DNA of 64,000 bases, from NCBI GenBank assembly GCA_039821145.1, contig JBCBOS010000034.1:15712-79711 (forward strand). The letters run 5' to 3'. The notes under the pieces were generated by a model, which worked only from the letters and a program-made list of their open reading frames with translations, was not told the DNA's origin and did no database searches. Below are positions 53,292-61,013 of the stretch, piece after piece. The position numbers and the translations under genes were made by a program. The DNA is from JBCCSZ01 sp039821145 (GTDB lineage: Bacteria; Bacteroidota; Bacteroidia; Chitinophagales; Saprospiraceae). Each line of letters begins with the position of its first letter. Position 1 is the stretch's first letter.

Positions 53292-55034
53292 TTACAGACT
53301 ACTTTTGACAATTTTTTCAACGAAAACCTCCCCTTCTTTTGCCACGCTCAAGAAGTATACTCCGTCAGCCAAGGCAGATAGATCCACAGATCTGGCATTC
53401 ACCAGGCGCCAGCCATCCACAATCTGGCCCGATGGGGTGTACAGACTCAGCTGACTCTCTTCCAAGGATGCATTGGCAATCGTCACAAGCCCCCTGGTCG
53501 GATTGGGATGGATGCCCAAAGAGGATGGAGGCGATACCTCATTTGCATTGACAAGCGCTACCCTCTCCAACTTGACCAAGGACCTGGCGCCGGAAAAGTA
53601 GATGTTCCCCTCTTCGTCTATGACATTGTTGACGCCTTGGTCGTAAAAAGGATCATTGGGAAAATCGCCCTCTGGTCCCAACAACAGCCTCAAAGCCACC
53701 TCTCCTGTTTCCCAGTCGAGCCCGTAGTAATAGTAATTGCAGTCGTCTTCTTTGCCCGATCCATACAGCAAATCGCTGCCCGAAGAATAGGCCAGTACGC
53801 CGTTCACATTGACCTCATCATTGGTCCAGAGGAGATTGAATTCGTTGGCAAAGGTATCCCATCTGAATTTTTGCACGCCCTTCACATTGTCGCAATCGTA
53901 GCCCAGGAAGCCATTGAATTGGGCAATGGCAATGTCGTATTGATGGGCCGTAGGAGAATTTTCGATGGATTGATAAAGATTGCTGAAAGAGCGGGCATTG
54001 GGAATGGCGATGGAGTCGGCAAAGTGCAGGGGCATTCCCTCTATGCCTGTCCAGCCGGGAGGCAATTCTCTCCAAAAGGCCATCAGATTGTTCCTCGCAT
54101 GGCCATCGGACACCACAACCAGCTTGTCGTTGCCATCGCCCCAGCCCATCAAAGTGGGGGTTGTTCCGCTGCCATAGGCAAAGTTTCCCGTGGGACCATC
54201 ATTGACAAAGTCGTAGCGAGCCTCCCAACCAATTCGCAACTCGTTGCCATCCCAGGCAAATTGAATGAGTCGATGAGAGGTGACGATGTAAAAAGAGTTG
54301 TTCTCGTCTACAGAAATGGAATTGTGATTGATTCGTTCATTGGGCAGGGCATCAAACACCAAGGTATCCAACAAGTTGAAGTTTTGATCGATCAACCCGG
54401 CATAGGCAATGTCTTTTTCAGGGTCTCTTTCCGAATACCACACAATGTGGCCGTCGTAATTGAGATTGTACATATTGACCCGATTGATGCCATAGTCGCC
54501 AAAGTCAAAAGTGTCCAACACCACAATTTCCGAGTAGGGGTCATTCACGTCTGCATCCGAGAACTTGAACAACTGCGAATACTCATTGTCGTCTGGGTCG
54601 TAGGTGGGCTCGTAGGAAAACCAAATTCTGTCCTTGGAAAGCATGTGATTGTACCCATTGGAGGTGAGGGTGTTGAAATCGAGGCGCAAGCTGTCGACGG
54701 CAAGCAGGGTGGTTCCGTTGTCGATGAACTTGAATATGTGGGTAGAATTGGAGTACAAAATGGTTCTCTCGCCGTTGGGGTACTTTTCTGACAAGTAAAT
54801 CCAGGGGGAAGTGCTTCCGGTAATATCTGTGCGCAGCTTGATGTCGATGCGATCACCGGGCCGAATGCCTTCCAAACAGGTGGAGGCTTGGCAATAGCTG
54901 TTTCTGTGATAAATGGGATAGGGCGAATCGGCCAGCCAGGGGTTCAAGGGGGGATCATCTGGACAAAAGGATGTCTGCCCACTGAGGTCCATCACGACAA
55001 GCACCAACAAGCAAAGGGGTAAAAATTTTTTCAT
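53292..55034 (-). CDS. Secreted beta-propeller-like protein with T9SS sorting domain
   Basis: 580 aa from ATG 55034, chosen for the signal peptide MKKFLPLCLLVLVVMDLSGQ; an upstream in-frame ATG exists at 55055. The body is strand-rich with repeated segments such as GHIVWYSERD, NHNSISVDENNSFYIVTSHRLIQF and LLYGSGKEDDCNYYYYGLDWETG, which suggest a WD/PQQ-like propeller. The last 75 residues (LGIHPNPTRGLVTIANAS ... DGVYFLSVAKEGEVFVEKIV) form a T9SS sorting domain. I see no catalytic signature. A terminator-like hairpin sits in its leader (55101-55141). Confidence 0.85.
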   Translation of the reverse strand: MKKFLPLCLLVLVVMDLSGQTSFCPDDPPLNPWLADSPYPIYHRNSYCQASTCLEGIRPGDRIDIKLRTDITGSTSPWIYLSEKYPNGERTILYSNSTHIFKFIDNGTTLLAVDSLRLDFNTLTSNGYNHMLSKDRIWFSYEPTYDPDDNEYSQLFKFSDADVNDPYSEIVVLDTFDFGDYGINRVNMYNLNYDGHIVWYSERDPEKDIAYAGLIDQNFNLLDTLVFDALPNERINHNSISVDENNSFYIVTSHRLIQFAWDGNELRIGWEARYDFVNDGPTGNFAYGSGTTPTLMGWGDGNDKLVVVSDGHARNNLMAFWRELPPGWTGIEGMPLHFADSIAIPNARSFSNLYQSIENSPTAHQYDIAIAQFNGFLGYDCDNVKGVQKFRWDTFANEFNLLWTNDEVNVNGVLAYSSGSDLLYGSGKEDDCNYYYYGLDWETGEVALRLLLGPEGDFPNDPFYDQGVNNVIDEEGNIYFSGARSLVKLERVALVNANEVSPPSSLGIHPNPTRGLVTIANASLEESQLSLYTPSGQIVDGWRLVNARSVDLSALADGVYFLSVAKEGEVFVEKIVKSSL

Positions 55035-55055
55035 GGAGTCGACTTTTCTCTCCAT

Positions 55056-55454
55056 TGGACTCGAATTCTCCGGCAGGGTTTAATCGACGCTCTCCAACAC
55101 AAAAAATGCAGCCGCCCAACCAAAGCTGTGGACGACTGCATGACTTTCGAGCTAACTTATTTTTATCACCTGCCAGTGGCAAGCTTCATTGCAGTTCACA
55201 AGCCGCAACTCATTCGAAGCAACTTGGAGTACATAGGCTATTTCTGCATCAAATACACTCTTTAGATGCAGGTGGCTAGGAAAACTTGCGCCAAGATCAT
55301 TTTTTTTATTTTTTGCCCCAATCAACTGCCCACCACAGCTCGTACCAAGACCATGGCCTGCCTCCTGGCAAGTGGAAATCACGAACAGCAGATGGGTTTT
55401 CGAAAAAAAATCACAACATTTGTTGTCAACATCACACACCAAACTTCCATTGCC
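55056..55454. other. Divergent intergenic region with hairpins
   Basis: 399 bases with a minus-strand terminator (55101-55141) and a 7-bp hairpin (55244-55250 with 55265-55271). An open minus frame from inside the SDR gene ends at 55152 but has no start of its own in this gap. Confidence 0.4.
55101..55141 (-). terminator. Minus-strand intrinsic terminator upstream of the 53292-55034 gene
   Basis: A 12-bp stem (55106-55117 with 55130-55141) whose two G-U pairs form only in minus-strand RNA is followed by TTTTTT. No minus gene ends just upstream, so it is either a leader attenuator or the tail of a lost gene. Confidence 0.7.
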
Positions 55455-56243
55455 ATGAAAAAAACTGCATTGATCACAGGAGCCTCCTCTGGAATTGGAG
55501 CAGACCTGGCCAGAATACACGCTGCCCGAGGGGGAGACCTCATTCTGATTGCACGCCGCCAGAACAAGCTGGAAGCACTCAAAGAAGAATTGGAAAAAGC
55601 GCATGGCATTCAGGTGACCATCATGGCCAAAGACCTGAGCGTTCACAATGCGGCGGAAGATGTGTACCAGGCTTTACAAGAGAAAAACATTGCCGTGGAC
55701 TATCTGATCAACAATGCCGGATTTGGTGGGCAGGGGTATTTTCACGAACGCGAATGGGTCAAGGACCAGACCATGATCCAACTCAACATATTGGCTCTGA
55801 CTCATTTGACTCGCCTGTTTCTCCCCGCCATGGTCGCACGAAAAAGCGGCCGCATCCTCAACGTAGCCTCTTCTGCTGGCCTGGTGCCTGGCGGCCCCTT
55901 GCAAAGTGTCTATTTTGCCACCAAAGCCTATGTCATCTCCTTTACCAATGGCCTGGCAGGTGAGTTGGAAGGGACGGGCGTCACAGCCACCTCTCTTTGC
56001 CCGGGCGCCACAGCGACAGAATTCAGCCAACGAGGGGGCCTGGACAAAACAGAGCTGTTCAAAGGACGTGTCTTTTCCTCCTATGATGTGGCCAAGGACG
56101 GCTACGAAGCCATGCTCAATGGCGAATTGGTCAAACTGACGGCGCTGGAAATGGCTGCCAAAATTTCCATCAAGATGTCTCCTTTGGTGCCCAGAAAAAT
56201 TGTTCTGAGGCAAATCAAGGAAATGCAGAAGATCAAAGAGTGA
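55455..56243 (+). CDS. Short-chain dehydrogenase/reductase (SDR)
   Basis: 262 aa from ATG 55455, the start that places the cofactor motif at the N-terminus; the frame is open upstream to 55266. TGASSGIG (residues 8-15) binds NAD(P), NNAG is at 86-89, and the catalytic set is S139/S140, Y153 and K157 (YFATK). RR at 34-35 after the second strand favours NADP. It belongs to the classical SDR group (YdfG/DltE-like); the substrate is unknown. Single gene, convergent with the double-esterase gene. Confidence 0.93.
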   Translation: MKKTALITGASSGIGADLARIHAARGGDLILIARRQNKLEALKEELEKAHGIQVTIMAKDLSVHNAAEDVYQALQEKNIAVDYLINNAGFGGQGYFHEREWVKDQTMIQLNILALTHLTRLFLPAMVARKSGRILNVASSAGLVPGGPLQSVYFATKAYVISFTNGLAGELEGTGVTATSLCPGATATEFSQRGGLDKTELFKGRVFSSYDVAKDGYEAMLNGELVKLTALEMAAKISIKMSPLVPRKIVLRQIKEMQKIKE

Positions 56244-56256
56244 GCGGCCCCAGTTG

Positions 56257-58611
56257 TTACCACTGGTTGAAATCTGCCGAGCCTGCGATCTGCAGCAATT
56301 TGCGATCGTGGTGAAATTTGAGTTCACAGACATTGTCAAACAACAGACAAGCTCCTTTATCGGGGCTGTAAGGCTCCCAGTTGGGCAGTCCATCGTGATT
56401 GGGATTGCCCTGCCGCGCAAAGTTGATCCAGGCCTGGCTCATCTTATCCGCCAATACATAGGCGTCGTAGCCACCACCCGTCATTTCCTCACATCGATGG
56501 ATGTTGTTGAAGACAAAGGCCAATTCCATGCAGTGCAGCGCCTTGTAGTAGCCTTCATTGGCAGGCGACTGCCAGGTGAACAAATACATATACACAGGAG
56601 CCTTGCCCGTTGAGGCCTTTTGATTGGCCTGATCGACTGTGCCTTTTCTAAAAAGAATGTCCACATCTGCCAAGTCATTGGCTTTGGCATCCTTGGGATA
56701 AGCTTGTTTGACGGCATCTACAAAATCCGCCGTTTGATCTCCGTACAATTCCTCCAAATGCTTTTGTACCGCTGGCAAGTCGGCATCTTTGAGAGCGGGC
56801 TCTCGCCACAGGGAGGTGATGAATTCATTTTTGGTAGAACCAATCATCAGGGGAACATCGGCAGACAAGGCATCCGCTTGTGGGGTATTGGTTTGAAATG
56901 GCAAAAAGTGGCCGTCCAGTACCGGTCCCCATCCCAAACCCAATACGCCAAAATCTTTTCCTTCGGCTTCCAATTCATCCCGCACCTTTCCCAACGCCTG
57001 TTGCGCAACCTCTGCCAAGCGATCCATGGGTACCTCTTCGATTTGCGTCATCTGGGTCGGATCAATGCCCAAGGCTTCCACCACTGCTTTGCCCACTCGT
57101 CTGCTCATGGCTGGGTCTTGAAAGCGCACCCCTACCCCGCTCTGTACGATGGCTTTGTGAAACAATCCTTTGCAGGAAGGGGCATTCATCAAGGTGGTCA
57201 CCTTTCCCCCACCTCCTGACTGGCCAAATATGGTCACATTGTTGGGGTCACCACCAAAAGCGGCGATGTTGTCCCGGATCCATTCCAGGGATGCTTGGAG
57301 GTCCATCATGCCAGCATTGCCCGAGGATTGGTATTCCTCGCCATAGGCAGACAAGTCCAAATAGCCCAGTACGTTGAGTCGATGATTGATGGAGACGAGG
57401 ACGACATCACCTTTGCGACTGATGCTTTCGCCATCGTAAGAGGGCAGTTCCTGCGACGAGCCTGCCGTGTAGCCTCCTCCGTGAAACCACAGCATGACAG
57501 GCCGCTTTTTGTCGTCGTTGATCCCTGGCGTCCAAATGTTCAAACGCAGGCAATCCTCATTGGGATAGCCCCAGTCGTGATGGAAAGCAAACTCTCCGGC
57601 ATCATCGACCTGGGTTGTGGGTCTCAGCAAAGGGCAAACAGGGCCATAGCTCATCGAGCTTCGGATGCCTTGCCAGGGATCGGGTTGTTGGGGTGCCTGA
57701 AAGCGGCGGGCTTTGGCATACGGAATGCCTTTGTAGGTATAGATGTTGCGATGAATGGATCCGCGAACTTTTCCATAAGTTGTGGCCACAATGGCTTTGT
57801 TTTTTCCAACCACCACTGGAAGATCATCCTTCTTTCGAGAGTGAGAAAACAACCAGGGCAACAAGTCTTTTTCCGCATATGCATTTTCCCAACTGTTGTG
57901 ATTGACACCTGGGTACTCGGTATAGCGCACGTCCAAGCCATTGGCCTGAAAGTGAGTGAACAACTCTCTGGATTGCTCCACCTTCACCACCCCATCCACA
58001 TCTCCGTGAAACAACCAAAGGGGAATGCTGCCATATCGCTTGTCGAATGCCTCTGCTTGTCCACCCCCACAGATGGAGGCAGCGGCAGCAAAGAGTTCGG
58101 GATGTCGATAGAGTGCTTCCATCGTTCCCATGCCTCCCATGGACAGTCCCGTGATGTAGACCCGATCGGGATCCACGGCCTCCTCCTTTGTCAGCTTCTT
58201 CAACAGCTCGATGGTCATTGCCAAGGGATGGGTGGCGTCTCGCTTGTAATCAAAGTCGAGGGTGACGGGATATTGAGACCGATCCACGTTCACAGAAGAC
58301 CAATACGATTCCTTTGCACATTGGGGCGCCAGCACGATGCAGGGAAAGTTGTCGCGGTTTTCCCCTTCCAAGAATGTCTTGACACCGTGCATCAACTGAC
58401 TTTCATTGTCGTTGCCTCTTTCCCCGGCCCCATGTAGGAACAACACCAAGGGATACTTTTGGCTTTTGTTGTAGTCCTTGGGAAATAGGATTCTGTACGG
58501 CAACACCTGTCCTTGGTCATTTTGGTATTGGTTGGCTTTGAAGAGGGAGAGGTCCTGTGCTCCCACAGAGCCAAAGAGCAGGGTGAAGAGATAGGTAATG
58601 AGTCGTTTCAT
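56257..58611 (-). CDS. Exported double alpha/beta-hydrolase: esterase-like domain fused to a type-B carboxylesterase
   Basis: 784 aa from ATG 58611 (signal peptide MKRLITYLFTLLFGSVGAQ); the frame stays open to 58692. Residues about 25-265 are an alpha/beta hydrolase of the PHB-depolymerase/dienelactone style, with LFLHGAGERG, nucleophile S157 in GLSMGG, D near LFHGDVDG and H in GVNHNSWE. Residues about 285-780 are a type-B carboxylesterase: RGIPYAKA-type start, oxyanion motif WFHGGGYTAGS, nucleophile S465 in GQSGGG, EDCLRLN, and FVFNNIH near the end. Each half is a complete enzyme of normal length. Both probably hydrolyse esters in the periplasm. The unusual fusion may act on a two-step substrate. 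Confidence 0.9.
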   Translation of the reverse strand: MKRLITYLFTLLFGSVGAQDLSLFKANQYQNDQGQVLPYRILFPKDYNKSQKYPLVLFLHGAGERGNDNESQLMHGVKTFLEGENRDNFPCIVLAPQCAKESYWSSVNVDRSQYPVTLDFDYKRDATHPLAMTIELLKKLTKEEAVDPDRVYITGLSMGGMGTMEALYRHPELFAAAASICGGGQAEAFDKRYGSIPLWLFHGDVDGVVKVEQSRELFTHFQANGLDVRYTEYPGVNHNSWENAYAEKDLLPWLFSHSRKKDDLPVVVGKNKAIVATTYGKVRGSIHRNIYTYKGIPYAKARRFQAPQQPDPWQGIRSSMSYGPVCPLLRPTTQVDDAGEFAFHHDWGYPNEDCLRLNIWTPGINDDKKRPVMLWFHGGGYTAGSSQELPSYDGESISRKGDVVLVSINHRLNVLGYLDLSAYGEEYQSSGNAGMMDLQASLEWIRDNIAAFGGDPNNVTIFGQSGGGGKVTTLMNAPSCKGLFHKAIVQSGVGVRFQDPAMSRRVGKAVVEALGIDPTQMTQIEEVPMDRLAEVAQQALGKVRDELEAEGKDFGVLGLGWGPVLDGHFLPFQTNTPQADALSADVPLMIGSTKNEFITSLWREPALKDADLPAVQKHLEELYGDQTADFVDAVKQAYPKDAKANDLADVDILFRKGTVDQANQKASTGKAPVYMYLFTWQSPANEGYYKALHCMELAFVFNNIHRCEEMTGGGYDAYVLADKMSQAWINFARQGNPNHDGLPNWEPYSPDKGACLLFDNVCELKFHHDRKLLQIAGSADFNQW

Positions 58612-59081
58612 TGAGCAATGAGTTAGGAGGATTTCAAGATGGAAAGATGCGATGCGGGCAGATGATGACTGGTCCCATCGGATCGCCACCACAGATCAAT
58701 GATACAAAATTCTCTGCGAAGGAGCGAATGGATTGACAGCAGAAATCTACGCTGCCTTCTGAGGCCTGACCGAGCTTGTACTCAGATGAAATAAGCTGAT
58801 GCTTTGGGATGAATCCTTGCGCAAAATTGCCTATTTTTAAGTTGCCAACAATCGAAAAGTACAAACTACCAAACCGTTCAAAATGTCGACAACACCAGAA
58901 AGATATACTCATTACATAGTGGTTTGGGCAAGTAAACTGAATTTATTTTGTTCCAAATCAAGGCTGAAAATGTAGGCGATGCCGTAGCATCGGCGAGGCT
59001 TTCAAACCCTGCCTACCGGAGGTAGGGCAGAGTTGGGGCAAAAGAAAAAAGTAGACGAAGTCCCAAACTACTTTGGATTGA
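58612..59081. other. Intergenic region with REP-like repeats
   Basis: About 470 bases without a supportable gene. REP-like hairpins occupy 58977-59030, directly before the damaged Rpn gene. Confidence 0.45.
58977..59030. repeat. REP-like pair of adjacent palindromes
   Basis: A 6-bp hairpin (CGATGC/GCATCG, 58977-58992) is followed by a longer one (CTGCCTACC/GGTAGGGCAG, 59009-59030, one bulge). The second resembles CCTGCCTACCGG-type palindromes that are common in Bacteroidota genomes (from memory). Their position just upstream of an Rpn-family gene fits a mobile or repeat-prone spot. Confidence 0.5.
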
Positions 59082-59096
59082 GTATGGATCAATCCA

Positions 59097-59948
59097 TTGA
59101 CCGATTTTGGGTTCAAGAAATTATTCGGGTCGGAACCAAACAAGGACCTGCTGATGGACTTTCTCAACCAGATTTTGCCCGAAAAGCACAAAATTGCGCA
59201 ACTGAGCTACTCCCCTCATGAACAGCTGGGCTTGGGCATCATGGACCGCAAGGCCATCTTCGATCTGTATTGCACCAGTGATTCCGGGGAGCGATTCATC
59301 GTGGAATTGCAAAAGGCCAAGCAAGATTATTTCAAGAACCGCAGCGTCTATTACGCCTCTTTTCCAATCCAGGAACAGGCCAAACGAGGAGAGTGGAACT
59401 ATCAACTGGATGCTGTCTACACGGTGGGTATCCTCGATTTTGTCTTCAATGACCACAAGGAGGAGAGCGAGTTGATCCATTTTGTGGAGTTGAAAAACCA
59501 GCACTGCCAAACTTTTTTTGACAAACTGCAGTTCATCTACATAGAGCTGCCCAAGTTCACCAAAGAGGCCGATGAGTTGGAAACGCATTTTGACAAATGG
59601 CTCTACGTGTTTCGCTACCTGGCCATTCTCCAAAACCGCCCCAAGCAATTACAGGAAAAAATATTCGTTAAATTGTTCGAATCTGCAGAAATCGCAAAAT
59701 TCTCCATGGAAGATCGAAATGCATACAAGCAAAGCCTCAAACATTACAACGACCTCAAGAATGCCATTGATTCTTCAGAAAGAGCAGGCCTGGAAAGAGG
59801 AATGAAACAAGGCATCCAAATAGGGATGGACAAGGGAATGAAACAGGGTATTGAACAGGTAGCTAAAAAAATGAAAGACGCTGGGCTTGCCATTGAGCAA
59901 ATCACAGAACTCACCGGACTCAGCGCAGAAGAGATCGATCAATTGTAA
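59097..59948 (+). pseudogene. Rpn/PD-(D/E)XK nuclease family transposase, start lost by probable one-base frameshift
   Basis: 283 codons from TTG 59097. The family hallmark (NPLTDFGFKKLFG) is intact but begins at 59091, before any usable start. In the -/+1 frame an ATG at 59084 is followed by one extra G and then ATC AAT CCA TTG ACC, so removing one base would give the normal start M-INPLTDFGF. The rest is typical: PNKDLLMDFLNQIL, the nuclease core IFDLYCTSDSGERFIVELQKAKQ (D, E-x-Q/K), then a helical tail ending in TELTGLSAEEIDQL. It is either a pseudogene or translated from TTG. These proteins promote recombination and are often repeat-variable at the C-terminus. Confidence 0.75.
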
Positions 59949-59970
59949 AACCAACCCGAATTGACCCTGT

Positions 59971-60199
59971 AAAATTCTCCATGGAAGATCGAAATGCATA
60001 CAAGCAAAGCCTCAAACACTACAACGACCTCAAGAATGCCATTGATTCTTCAGAAAGAGGAGGGGTGAATAAAGGCATTGGGATAGGTATAGAAAAGGGA
60101 ATCAAACAAGTCGGCAAGAAAATGAAAGACGCTGGCATGCCAATTGAGCAAATCACAGAACTCACCGGACTCACTGCCGAAGAAATCGACCAACTGTAG
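59971..60199 (+). pseudogene. Duplicated tail fragment of the Rpn gene
   Basis: 59971-60199 repeats 59696-59948 almost exactly at its start (MEDRNAYKQSLKHYNDLKNAID) and then diverges in the Gly/Lys-rich section (GVNKGIGIGIEKGIKQ), 24 bases shorter. It ends with the same TELTGLTAEEIDQL. The frame is open for 72 codons from ATG 59981 but lacks the nuclease core. It is a partial tandem duplication, either a remnant or a spare tail cassette. Confidence 0.85.
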
Positions 60200-60499
60200 C
60201 CCATCTCCCACAGCCTAACATGGCAAAAATGTGTGATTTGAGAATCTCCCCAGCCAAAATTCACATAAAATTTCTATTTTAGGGCAACAGCACAAAGCGA
60301 GCCCTTAGCACAACAGCAAACAATCAGTAGAAAGAACCTCATCAAGGTCTTACTGGTCCTCCCTTTGGGCTGGCAGACAGCAGCTGTTTACAACAAAACG
60401 AACAACCACCTACGCCTCGCGTAGAAAAGCAATGAGGGTACCAAAAAGGTACAATCACTGGTATAATCAACGATTCAAAAATTTCCAAAACACCTCATC
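60200..60499. other. Intergenic region
   Basis: 300 bases before the molybdenum hydroxylase operon. An AT-rich part (60255-60290) may hold its promoter. No gene seen. Confidence 0.4.
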
Positions 60500-60961
60500 A
60501 TGGCCATCATCAATCTACAGGTTAACGGAAAACAGCAACAAATCGACGTTGCACCCGATACCCCCCTACTTTGGGTATTGCGCGACCACCTCCAACTGGT
60601 GGGCACAAAATATGGTTGTGGAATTGCCCAATGCGGCGCCTGTACCGTCCACGTCAGTGGCATGGCAATGCGCTCTTGCAGCATTCCCGCCTCCGCAGTG
60701 GAAGGAAAACCCATCACCACCATCGAAGGCTTGTCCGAAAATGGAGATCACCCCGTCCAACAAGCATGGATGGAGCACGATGTCCCGCAATGTGGCTATT
60801 GCCAAGCTGGGCAAATCATGAGCGCCACAGCTCTGCTTGATCAAAACGCCAATCCAAGCGATGAAGAAATCGACTCGGCCATGAATGGCAACATCTGCCG
60901 CTGTGGTACCTACACCCGCATCAAGGCAGCCATCAAAACCGCTGCCCGCAAGATGGGCTGA
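60500..60961 (+). CDS. [2Fe-2S] subunit of a molybdenum hydroxylase (IorA-like)
   Basis: 153 aa from ATG 60500. Two [2Fe-2S] clusters are indicated: the plant-type ferredoxin motif YGCGIAQCGACTVH ... RSC (residues about 39-60) and the helical cluster CGYCQAGQIM ... CRCGTY (residues about 98-140). There is no signal peptide; it may be carried out with the Tat-bearing large subunit. It passes electrons from the molybdenum centre of the partner encoded 52 bases downstream. Length and motif order match isoquinoline 1-oxidoreductase alpha and related aldehyde dehydrogenase small subunits. Confidence 0.93.
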   Translation: MAIINLQVNGKQQQIDVAPDTPLLWVLRDHLQLVGTKYGCGIAQCGACTVHVSGMAMRSCSIPASAVEGKPITTIEGLSENGDHPVQQAWMEHDVPQCGYCQAGQIMSATALLDQNANPSDEEIDSAMNGNICRCGTYTRIKAAIKTAARKMG

Positions 60962-61013
60962 TTTCTTTTTCATTCTACTGCCCATCGGGCAAACCACCAA
61001 AACGTCATTCATC

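Noticed and set aside
53508..54791. Plus-strand open frame over the T9SS propeller-like gene
   Set aside because: Shadow of the minus-strand gene; no signal, no domain.
55152..55646. Minus-strand open frame of 164 codons overlapping the SDR start
   Set aside because: Most of it lies opposite the SDR's cofactor-binding region; only its final part could be a gene remnant, which is recorded as a finding.
57295..58437. Plus-strand open frame over the double-esterase gene
   Set aside because: Both hydrolase halves with active sites lie on the opposite strand.
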